Below are positions 22,690 to 33,100 of a stretch of DNA of 64,000 nucleotides, in pieces; positions within the stretch are counted from its first letter, which is position 1; every line of letters starts with the position of its first letter. A program made the position numbers and the translations under genes. Source of the stretch: Ceraceosorus guamensis (Eukaryota > Basidiomycota > Exobasidiomycetes > Ceraceosorales > Ceraceosoraceae); contig NW_020290024.1 of assembly GCF_003144195.1 (NCBI RefSeq), forward strand, positions 124,001 through 188,000, given 5' to 3'. The notes under the pieces were generated by a model. That model was not told the DNA's origin, did no database searches, and saw nothing but the letters and a program-made list of their open reading frames with translations.

Positions 22690-24331
22690 TCAAGGTCGGC
22701 CTCCCAGATGACCCAAAAGAGATCTGTCTGGTTGAAAGAGCTCTCGGAGTGCTTCATCGATCGCTCTGCAGTGTCCGCCTATTGCCTGGCGCGATGCATA
22801 CTCCAGACCGCAGCACCTGCACTTTTTGGGCGGTGTTGAAGAATTCCAGTCATGGTGCGGTTTGACTGCGGAACCTTTCGAGCAGCTGTCTCCTACCGCG
22901 CGTGAAGTCTTGACAATCCACAGAAGGGAGGCGCGCAGCATCCCTTCCAGGGCCATGACTTGAGGTGTATTGCGACCTTCGACTCCCGACCATGCTTTGT
23001 CAAGAGATTCAGTGAGCTGCGTTGTAAGCGCCACTCTACCTGCAGGGTCTGTTCCACAGGACTGCGAGAGCCGCGTCAGCTCGCCGGCGTCTGGGACCCA
23101 GTCGTAAGTCTGTATCGCGACGCGGTTCGTCAATGACGGCCAAGCAACTTGTCCTTCCACCAGGCGCAGCTTACCATGAAAGATGCTTTGATCGTGAGAT
23201 AGATGAGTTCTGGATGTCGGGTTATTGTAGGGTTGGAAAGGTTGTGTATAGTGCCTCCTTTGAGAGCGAGATTTGCTGCGTAAGTAGTCAAGACTGCCTT
23301 GGCAAGCTCGGTGTCCGACATCTGCGTTGATTGAAAATGTGGAGTAAGTAGCTGCTGAATGAGATTATCGATGCGTCTCTATCAAACTTACGCCGCCGCG
23401 AGCAAGATTGTACAGGCTAGGCAATGTGCCTTTCCCAGAGGCGCTTTCGGCGGCTGCTCGAGCATCGCGCGTGAGCTTTCGGGAGGAAAGCAGCATCGTG
23501 ATAAGTCAGTGACTATCGATCGCGACCTGTTCGACAAGATGAGAATACTCGCTAAGTATTGGCTTATGTCTGCCACTCCAGAGATGTCGCTCTCTAGCTC
23601 TATGTAAAGCGGCTGTATCACTGCTACTCGTCAGACGCGCACCAGTGCTTCGCGAGACTCCGCGGGGTTGTACGCACGTCCTCGGCTTCTGAGGCTTGAT
23701 CATGGAAGGATCTTGCTTCCAGGATGGTGCGAAAATATGAGTGCTCCAGCAGCACGACCGCGTGAATAGCCACACTGGGCCTCTGCTCGCGAGGTAGGTC
23801 TGAGGAGGGAAAGTCTCAGGGCAAAGCTTCAGCGGCAGTACAAGGTTGAGAAGGGCACATACCGAATTTGAGCGCCTGATCTTCTGTGTAAGCAGGTACG
23901 AGAAGGACATTAGGCTTCGGAAATCCTAAGAGGTACAACTTTTGCATCATCCGCCCGCGAAAATCTTGCTGATGTTGACCCAGCATGATTCCGAACGCGT
24001 TATACGAAAGCGCCTGGCTGCTCTCGGCTTGCTCCGGCTCGGTGTGAGAAGGATCGTGCGGGGCGCACTGAGCTCCAGCAGGCTCTTCGATGATTGGCAA
24101 GTCTTCAGCTGCGACGTTTGAAGCGCTTGGACTTCCTTCGACGACATTGGCGGTGGCATCGTTGTGAATAGATGGACATTGATCGTCATCTTCGTCGTCT
24201 CTCTCGCGCTTCCTTATGCGTGGACCAGTCGAGGAGTCATGAGACCTGGCAGTCGACGTGCTAGGCTTCGGGGAACCGTACTCGCCATCGCCAGTCTTCA
24301 GCCTACTCTTGGGTCGTGGGCGCGAAGGCAT
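22690..24331 (-). CDS. BTB-like/C-H-C-C family protein, tandem copy A
   Basis: Six exons: 23863-24331, 23678-23799, 23514-23612, 23392-23475, 23175-23321 and 22690-23109, 446 residues. An acidic and basic, probably disordered N-terminus of ~115 residues comes first. Then follow the family block HQQDFRGRMMQKLYLLGFPKP, a BTB/POZ-like stretch (RPSVAIHAVVLLEHSYFRTIL, then LYIELESDISGVADISQYL), a helical region (LAKAVLTTYAANLAL...RHPELIYLTIKASFM), and a C-terminal C-x8-H...C-x2-C motif (DSCSKG..HHDW...KCRCC). The BTB reading rests on pattern only: an IHAVVLLEHSYF helix resembles the HKAVLAARSPYF helix of BTB domains. Exon 3 to 4 needs a 38-bp intron with a GTCACT donor, weaker than its neighbours; mis-splicing or early decay is possible. 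No known function. Confidence 0.7.
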
Positions 24332-25610
24332 ATCTGCTGCTATCGCGAGAAGTGTGGCTCACGCGGGCCTCTGATGATACGTGTGTGCTGAGCAAACTTT
24401 GTATGTTCTGCTTTCACACGTTCTCTCCGAAGACTGCTGCGATCACTGCATTCGCAGGGTGTCAGCGTGGATGGATTAAGTCAGATACGGACTGCTAGCG
24501 TGAGCTCAAAATCTCCTTATTTGTACGGCGCTGGTACCTTTGTTCGTGAAGCTGCCGATATGATTCACGCCATTTGCCTAAAAATGGGGGGATTGGTATC
24601 AGCACGAAATCCACCGTAGCAGGTGCACGGCTGATGAGCTGGCCAACGGGCACCTGAGTGTTCTTCGTGCTGGCAATACAGGAGAGCAGGTCTAGAGACA
24701 GGTTCGAAGAAGGAGCAAGTTGATGGTGGAACGAGTGGTCAATTCACAAAAGTCCTGTGCGCTCACATAGATCAAGCAAAGGTCGACATGCGTGTGCACG
24801 CAGCACGCGTCTTTCAGGCTTTCGCCGCGCGCGTCCACCTGCACGCACGATCCAACCACAATATTTGGTATACACGCGACGTGTCATGAGCCGCGCTCGC
24901 AACCCATACTTCATTCACGATTCCACTTGTGCACGTTTGCGGAACCTTGCGCGGTGCAGCGAGTTCAGAACTGCGTCCGAGCGTATTCCCCAGCAGTCAC
25001 GAGTACCGACTCGTCCCCTCGTCATACGACTTACGCCCAGGTCAAAGGAGAGAATGGCACCAGACCAATGTGAATGGGACGGTTGCGAAGGTGAGCTTGA
25101 AGAGCTCGCCAGGCTTGCTGCATGGGTTCAGATAGATAGCCTGTAAGTTGAGATCTATAAGTCCTAAGCTCGACAACATTTCGATGGAAACATCGAAGTC
25201 AGCCTTGCTCTGCTCGCACAGCGAAGGTTTCGTATCGGTTGCCAATGTGAATTTTCCTCACGTAAGTGCAGTGGGAGGTCATTACGTGGAGATAGCTCGC
25301 TTTGAATCAAGGTCATTGCCTGAGACTGTGCTTGCTGGGCCAAACTGCTCCACAGTCTCCTCGAATTGCCCTGATGAGGGGTTACATCTATCTTTGATTA
25401 TTGGAAATTTGGTCTTATCACATGTACAGACTCCAAATGTAAGATTCTGGGCTCTCGTTGCTGACACTTTTGCGGCGACTTGCTCTTGCCGTTCGAGCTC
25501 TTCTGGGAGTGTGAAGGCTGCTCGTGGTTACCGTCTGGATGCCTTCCATTTCCTGGCCGTTGCGTGTTTGAAAACAGTGGAAGAAAGTGACTAAAAGCTT
25601 TGAGCAATCC
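24332..25610. other. Intergenic between tandem copies A and B
   Basis: I see no gene. A 148-codon plus-strand ORF at 25148-25594 has no recognisable features. The stretch presumably holds the promoter of copy A and the 3' end of copy B. Confidence 0.5.
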
Positions 25611-27016
25611 TCAGCCAAACTTCGGCAGAAGTTCGTCAAGCGGCTTGAGGATATCCTTGAGGACCTGATCTACTGCTTCGTTGCGCAAGAGCGTTGATGG
25701 CGCAATCTGAGAGACTTTGCAGAACCTGCATGTTTGCGCTCCTGAGTAGTAGTTCCACCTGTGCGGATGGCCTTTGACCACAGAACACAGGTCCTCAGGC
25801 GGAGGCAACGTTTTCACTATGAACCATATGCTTGCGGTCAACAAAGCACGAATGGCTTCGCTCTGACCCAATGTTCCATTCTCGAGGCTTGAGCAGCCCT
25901 TTTCCAATGCAGTGCTAACTTCGGACGCCACTAGCATGGCGTCTTGCTCCCTCTCGAGACGGCCAACAATTTTGGCTAGCTCGCCGCCGCTGGTTCTGGA
26001 GCGTCGATCCTAAATAGGCCAAGGATGTCAGCATATACGTAGTATTGAGGTACACGTCATGCAAAACTTGCCATGAACGTCGCTCTTGCTGTCACGTAGG
26101 CAAGCTCGCCGTGTCTGACAATAGAAGGGTCCGCCAACTTTTGAAGTGTGTCACCTTCCTCGTCCACCACTCTCGCATACGCCGAAAGTGCAGCTTGCGC
26201 GAGTCCGTTGTCCAAAATCTAGGCGTTAAAGGGGACGCAGTCATTAGTTCTAGCTGCATGTCGTCCAATCTAAACGTCTCGTAATAGACTGACCTGGCGA
26301 GCGACGTTGTAAAGAAGTGGAAGAGCTCTTCGGGAAGCAGCTTGACTCACTAAAGCTTGGGTGTCTTTGGTGAACTGTAGCATCGAAAATCCTCAAGACC
26401 TGGTGAACATCTGACGCAGCTGACGCACTGACCTCAGCAAGGCGACCTACGAAGTACTGTCCCAGTGCTTCTACCCCGCTGAAATCTGTGTCCAGCTCAA
26501 CATACATGGTCTGTGGACCCGCGCTCGGTGAGCCACTGAAGCTAGCCGATGCAATCCTACGCAGAGCACATACTTGGTTGGCCCGAAGTGCCTCGGTCTC
26601 AGAAAACCCAGAGTGTAGCATGTCGTGGAAGTACTCATGCTCTTCGGCTACAGCAGCATGGAGTGCCACGTTTGGTCTCTGGTTGCGAGGGATGCCTGTG
26701 CGCACAAAGGAGTCAGCCTTGTGTGGCGCCTCCGAGCGCTGTGCGCCCGATCTGACATACCGTATCGCCTGTTGATTGGCTGACCTTCCAAGATGGCAGG
26801 TACGAGAAAGATTTTGGGCGAAGGAAAGCCTAGATCGTGAAGCTTTTTCAGCATCCTCCCGCGAAAGTCTTCTTGGTGCTCGTGGAGCATGGTCTGTAGA
26901 GCGCTGATGGAGGGGCCTACGGCAGCTTGATCAGTCTCGGAAGAGGTATGAGAAGAGTCGGAAGCGACATTTGCCTTTTGGCGCTTGGCGCTGCGTTCCG
27001 GACTGCTTGACGACAT
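25611..27016 (-). CDS. BTB-like/C-H-C-C family protein, tandem copy B
   Basis: Six exons: 26761-27016, 26574-26695, 26433-26510, 26294-26374, 26072-26218 and 25611-26009, 360 residues, all in phase. Order: short charged N-terminus; HQEDFRGRMLKKLHDLGFPSP; BTB-like RPNVALHAAVAEEHEYFHDML then MYVELDTDFSGVEALGQYF; TQALVSQAASRRALPLLYNVA; LAQAALSAYARVV...RHGELAYVTARATFM; C-terminal DLCSVVKGHPHRW...TCRFC. Exon 2 (122 nt) and exon 5 (147 nt) have the same length as in copy A. The donor after exon 5 is GC (GCAAGT) where both paralogues have GTAAGC, giving a GC-AG intron at 26010-26071. This is the cleanest member for defining the family. Function unknown; a Cullin-3 adaptor role would be the guess if the BTB fold is confirmed. 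Confidence 0.75.
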
Positions 27017-28066
27017 GCTGAGGCATTGAAAGGATAGCTGAGCCCCTGTTCAACGCAGCACTGACTAGCAGATCCGGTCTTCTGCTGTCAGGGCTGGCGG
27101 TATTCTTGTACGCAGTTCACGAGGGTTTCGCGGCTGTGAGGTGAGTACAGATGCTACGCAAAGAAGCGTGCAGGTTTATAGCCCGATAAGCAGCCCATCA
27201 AAGCCTTCATGGGCCGCAGAGACGACTGAAGTCCTCTCCATTGATAGTTCTTCGCGGACGCGCAGCCGCAGCCTTCTTTGAGCTGATGCGAGATGCAGGA
27301 GCCTTCGGGTGGTGGACAGACCGATTTGAGGAGTCTTCGGGTGTTCAGTGAGCCTTCGTGTGGTGAACAAACCGATTTGAGATCCCTCAGGTCTCGTCGG
27401 TGATATTTTGAAGCGGCTTGCAGAGACGAAGAGATCACATGTCCAGGCGAGTGGTTGTGCAGAGCAATATCCACCACCTCGATGAGGCGTCGATAGCCAT
27501 CAAAGTCTGTCGCCTCTCACGGCTGCTGCCGTCCTGACCTCACGACTTTATCTCACAGCAGCTGCTATAGAAACAAACAAGCAGCGCGGGGGGATGGGGT
27601 CACGTGCTTTCCCTTTGCGGCTGTGGGCGCGACTTTGACTTCGAGGCTCATTCAAATCTTGAATTCACAAGAGTCATGAGTTGAGTCGCGCAATCTCAAG
27701 CGCTTGATTGGTCCCAGTCTTGAGTATAGGTCCCAGTCTTGGTGGAATGAAAATCTTGTCATCTTCTTCTATGAATCTGAATGAATTTGAATGGTGACTT
27801 TTGATGAACTTTGAATACTTCAAATTCAGTATCAGGAACACTCGTGACTCGAGGACTGCCCTGGAATGGCAGCTGGATGATCTCGACACTCCCGACTCTT
27901 GGCGCAATCCGAGCGGAACTGGAGTTGAGCACTGCTCGGGCACGCTCTTGGTCGATGAGCACGTTCAATTCTTGATTGCCATTACTGAGGGTTCGAGCGC
28001 TTGACATGAAGTCTGAGGAAGTCCGAGTACAGCTCGTGCTGTCACGAATCGCATGCCTGATCGTAT
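27017..28066. other. Intergenic between copies B and C, with a direct repeat
   Basis: There is no gene. Two near-identical ~32-bp units (GAGCCTTCG-GTGGTG-ACA-ACCGATTTGAG) lie about 51 bp apart at roughly 27299-27383. An AT-richer stretch at 27700-27830 repeats TGAATTTGAA/TTTGAAT words. Confidence 0.5.
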
Positions 28067-29585
28067 TCAGACGGTTTTGATGACGTAGCGAATGACTGGT
28101 CTCGGCTGAGATGATGAGTGCGCAGTAGGAGCACTCGTGAGCCTGAATTCGGATGAGGGCTTGATGGTTTCACAGAGACAATTTAGGAGGTCTACGCTAA
28201 GACTCTGAGGTGCGTGCTCTCTTGCATCGATGCTCGAACGGCACTTCTCGCACGTCAGGCTGCTCGACGAGCCGTAGCTGTGGTTGTTGCCGGAACGCAC
28301 CCAGGTGTGTAGGCCGTCTGCTGCACTGCAGCGATTGAGTACGGATGACGGACTGTCGTGAAGCAGACACGTCAGGGACATCTTCAGCATTGCTTGCAGG
28401 ACCAGACCTTGAGGTGAGTCTTTGTCATCTATGGCAGACCACGCAGTCTCCAAAAAGTCTTCGACAGGCTTCCAGATTGCGGACCTTGCAGCAGGTCCAT
28501 CCGTGCTTCTGGCACTGACTACTTGCTCGGCTAGGCCGCCGAACGACGTTCTGGAATGGCGATCCTGTAGCGCAAGGCAAGCCATCAGCCAGGCTCGACG
28601 CTGGTCCCCACGAATTGCTTACCATGAAAGCTGCTCTCAAAGCGACGAAGGCTAGCTCGCGATGCTGGACAACCAGAGGGTCCGCCAATTGTGAGAGCAT
28701 TGGCTTGCGATCGATGTGTTCCGCATAGGCGTCGAGTGCTGCTTGCGCTAGATTGGTATCGAGCACCTTCACGTGGTGATAAACAAGGCCGGTTATCGCG
28801 TGAGCACGTCGAACGCGAGGGAGAGCGGCCGTTTCAAGAGCTCCACACACCTGACGTGCGAGCCCAAAGAGGCCAGCAAGACCACCGACCAAAGTGCGCG
28901 CAGGCTCCACAACTGTGCGGACATTACCGACATACTGTGGGGAGGAAAGGTGCCGTGGCTTGCTTAGCGAGGGGCACCGTTTGGCTGTCTGAAATTGATC
29001 ACCAACGTACAAGGTACTTTGCGAAAGCTTCCAAGATCAAGAAATTGGTGTCCAGCTCCACATATACCGGCTGAATGATAGCTCAGAGTCAGCTAGCCGA
29101 GCGGCATGTGCGTCCATCGAAGTGATAGGCTCACCTTGCCTTCCTGTAACGCTTGTGCCTCTGAGAGACCAGAAGCAAGCATCGTGCGAAACCACTCGTT
29201 CTCCTGTGCCACTGCGACGTGAACAGCCACGCTCGATCGTTTCTCCTTGACGTCATCTGTCCCCGTCGGGTTGTTCAGTAAATTGGTCCTATACCACAGC
29301 TCATGTCGCACCCTACTCACTGTAGCGTTCTGAATGCCCGCGCGACCAGTACCTGGGAACGAGGTGGATGAGTGCGGGAGGGAAGCCCAAGTCATGCAGT
29401 TTCTTGAGCATCCTGCCGCGATGGTCGTTCTGATCGGCTTCAAAAAGCTGAGAAAGCGTATTCAGGTGTTGCCGGCCCTCGTGTTGTTGCGAGCGACTCA
29501 TGCTTCCAGTGCCCTGATCCTCGAGCGACAGCTTTCGCATCTTGGTGGCCGCTCCGCTTGTACTGGTCTCCGACTGGTCGCCCAT
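28067..29585 (-). CDS. BTB-like/C-H-C-C family protein, tandem copy C
   Basis: Six exons: 29321-29585, 29135-29256, 29011-29070, 28851-28934, 28623-28766 and 28067-28564, 390 residues. Blocks in order: DQNDHRGRMLKKLHDLGFPPA; RSSVAVHVAVAQENEWFRTML; VYVELDTNFLILEAFAKYL; EPARTLVGGLAGLFGLARQ; LAQAALDAYAEHI...QHRELAFVALRAAFM; NRCSAADGLHTW...TCEKC. Exon 2 is again exactly 122 nt and exon 4 is 84 nt as in copy A. Copy C is the most diverged and has a longer C-terminus. Same strand and order as A and B, so tandem duplication followed by divergence is the simplest reading. Function unknown. Confidence 0.72.
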
Positions 29586-30164
29586 TTCGGATGAAGGCGG
29601 ACAAAATGCTTGCAGAAAGAGACAGGCTGCGATAAGGACACAGTGGACACTCGTGCTTCAGTAGCAAGCAGCACTAGCCACAGCCTGCAGGCTACATTGG
29701 CTCCCTGAGCCCCAGTTGCCCGACTTGTTGTGGTTGTCTCTGGATGGATGTTGTAATGGATAGATGTTGTAACAAAGGACGCACGTTCGCGATACGAGCA
29801 GCAGTCACATCACATGGATGCCCGCGAGTGTCTCTCGTGCACAGTCAAGAGTCCTAGCGCCTGATGCACGCTTGCCCACACGTGATTGAGCAGACGCATT
29901 CCTGATGAGTCGTACGTGCATCTTTTTTGCGGAGTCGCATGGCCCATCGGCCAGCTTTCCTCGAGAGCAAAATTTCAGGGTCACGTGAACTTGTGCCGAG
30001 GTATCTAGATCGCCTTGTTGTGTCACTGATCGCTGAGCTTCTTGCAGTGTTTTTCTCTTTGTTTTGCATCTAGTCGTGACTCCTCCCTCCCCTCGATGTT
30101 TTACGCTGCTCACCAAGAAGGTGCGTTCCTTCCAGCCTAGACATGATGATCTCGACATCTAGCT
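29586..30164. other. Intergenic, 580 bp
   Basis: This lies between the start of copy C and the 3' end of the F-box-like gene. There is a short direct repeat of GGATGTTGTAA/AGATGTTGTAA at about 29747-29770; otherwise I see nothing. Confidence 0.5.
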
Positions 30165-33100
30165 TCATTCGATCTTCATGTCGCTTGCGACTTCGCCTGG
30201 TGGAGCAGCTTCTTTAACGTCATTTGACGAATCGCTTTCCGAATCGCTTTCCGAATCACTTCCTGAGCCAGAGGGCTCGCTAGGTTGGTAGGTCGGGTCC
30301 ATCGCCTCCTTCTCCTCAGGGAACCATTGCGGCTTTTTGCCAAGTTGGCCACGGCGCCTAGGTCGAGGTGACACGTTCTTCCCTGCAATGAGGCGCTCTG
30401 TGCGATCGACGATGTTGTGGAAATCCTCCTTCGAATATTCCTGCCGAATCTCAAGCCAGAGTCCAGTCAAATCAATGAGGAGCGGTCGCTTCTCTTCGTC
30501 TTCGTTGGCCAAGACATCCTCCAGAGTGCGCCTCCAGCGCCCAATGTTTTGCATCCCAGCTATCAGGCTCTTGAAGAATGCCGTGTTTGCGCTCGTTTTA
30601 CTCCCTTGACCCCTGAAGTGCGCCTTCCTTGGCGTCGTTGTACCGTCCGGCGATCCGACAATCAAGAGGCTGGTGCGACGGCGCTCAACTCCTTCGCAGA
30701 AGGAGAGGTGCTTGAGCCAGGCGTCCAGAGACAGAAGAAGCTCGGCTGCATCAGTTCGCGACATGTTGAACGGCTGGAGAGCAAACGCACGCCGTCGTGT
30801 TAGCTGGATGCGACCGTCCAAGGCTTTATCGCTGCCATGCTCACTTTTCCATCATGGAATCCCCATAGATGCGGGTTCGCGCCGTTAGTGTCCGGGACCG
30901 CGTCCGCCATCAGCTCATCCTCAGACTCTGGTGGCGGCGACTCCATGGGTACTCGAACTCCTGCCGGGAGTCCTTTCGCCTTTAGAGCCTCCGCAGCCAC
31001 AGCAGTGTGAGCTTGGATTTCTCTGGACAAGTGTTCTTCAGAAAGGTTCGAGACATTCCGGACTGCAGCTTCAGACGCTGCTTTTGCGAAGGGCAACACT
31101 CTTTCGGAAACTTGCGCCGTACATCTCGTGACGCTGAGTCTGTCGTAGATCCCGCTGATCTCAATCAGACCAGTTTCGTGACTTGTGCACATCTCGTCAA
31201 TGACTGCGTAGCAGTCGGATCTGTCAGCCAAGGAAAAGATTGTCAGTCCCTCGCATCTGGGTGACAAATCTTCCGGACCCAACACTCACGACGCCGGTTC
31301 CACTGCTGGGGGCGGGGTATCAGAAGCTGCCTCAGCCGAGTGCTCGACCCGGAAAGGAGCCCCCTTCAGAATTCGAGAGAAGAACCCGTCTGGTACACTG
31401 TGGCCAAAATGTTGCAGTATACGGAGATGTTCTGCTGTGGGAATCGCTCCTTTGTCATACAAAGCTGTTGCCTCGGCCTCCCGACCTGAAGCCAAAGTAT
31501 GTTTCAAGACCACATCATCTGATACGAACCGTCAACGATCATCAGCACATGCACAAGACTTGTATCGTCACAGGGCGGATTCCTACTCACAAGCAAGCTC
31601 TGTGGGGGAGAGATTGGACCCTAACCCTTCACCTGGGGTAATGAACGTGTTTCGCGCGTACCTTTCGTCTCCATTCGCAATGGCTTCTACCGTCTTCTGC
31701 AGAGGAGGCTTCGGGTTGTGGCGTCTAGAGTCTTCTCGTTCGACGCCCCACCTTGTGCCGCGCGCTTCATGGAGGTCGAGGAGCTGCACAGGCAGAGCGT
31801 GAGCGGCTTCGCGGCGCGCGCTCGCCGAGATGCCGGGAAGTTGCGAGAAAAGGTGGGGAGCCACGCGCAACGGTCGGGGAAATATGCTGGTATTGGCAGG
31901 ACAAAGGTCAAAGAAGTTTCGCCGTGCAGATTCATGATCCTCGGGTTCGATCCCGGTGTAGTTCTCGTCGGCCTTGCTTTCGTCGATGCCGCTGAAATCC
32001 TTCAGAGGGTCAGTTGCGAGGTCCAAGCACTCGCTGCTGACAAAATGTCTACTGTCGGAAAGCGTGCAGGCGCAAGGGACATTTGCCTTGAAAATTACCG
32101 CGCCTGTGACGTTAGAGCATGATCTGTGATCAGAATCAAGTGTTCGGCGCGGCCATCGGAGCAAGGCAATTCTTACATTCTCCTGCGTCGCTGTAGCTGT
32201 CCACGCCCAAGCATGTCACGGGCTCTGTGAGCAAAGTCACCCGTGCTCCAGGCGGTCCCGACTTGTGGCGTTGAGCTTGGAGATTTGATCCGTTGGTCTT
32301 TTGACACGCAAGGACAGAATTCGGTCTCTCGTCTCGTGAGATGCTCATGCCACCCTTGTTTTGATTTGGCTGTAGCTTCCAAATTTCGGGCCCGAGATCC
32401 AATGAAGTAAAATCTGCGGTGATTGAGGGGCAAGGAAAGAGATCAGCGTCAGGTTCATGACATGATCGCCATGCTAATACCGAGGTTTACCGTAAGCTTT
32501 CACCGCAGCGCGGGCCACCTTGAGAGCTTCGTGCTGCCAGGCAAGGCCTCCCTTGACGTTACATAATGCCCTGCTCAAAGACAGGAAAGTAATGTCAGCT
32601 TGTTGAAGGCGGACTCCAAGCTAGCTGCAAAGCGCACCGAACCAAGTATCCCTGGACGAGCGGTGTCAAGAGATTTTGATGGTATCGAGCTTGAGTGAGC
32701 TGTAGCTACTGCAACAAAAAACATGCACTGCGACTCACAGCTGTGCGTTTTCGTAGAAGATGCGGAATCGTTGATGCTAGGAGCCGAGAAGTCTCATCAC
32801 CGCCATACTCAGCGAACGCATATTTCACTGGCAGTGTGGAATATTGATTAGGGCGCAAAAGAATGGTCTGCAGAGTGGCGATGCTGACTGTACGCAGAGA
32901 GATCGCATCTTCAGTCAGCAGCAGCTCAGGTCATGCAAGTGCTGTGGCACACACCTTTCCGGTAAGTGAGCTGCGCTTTGACCCAAGATAGACCCTGCTC
33001 CTCCGTCTGCGCCTGCCAGAAGGTTGTCAGCGCTATTTGGTGGGTGCCGTCAATTCCCTCAAAGTTTCTCTCCAATTGACGGAACATAGGACCCAACGTC

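Noticed and set aside
24757-25594. Plus-strand ORFs of 129 and 148 codons between copies A and B
   Set aside because: No recognisable motif, no splice partners and no resemblance to the neighbouring family.
31938-31965. tRNA B-box-like GGTTCGATCCC
   Set aside because: No A-box or cloverleaf can be folded around it, and it lies antisense inside an in-frame exon of the F-box-like gene (coding ENYTGIEPED).
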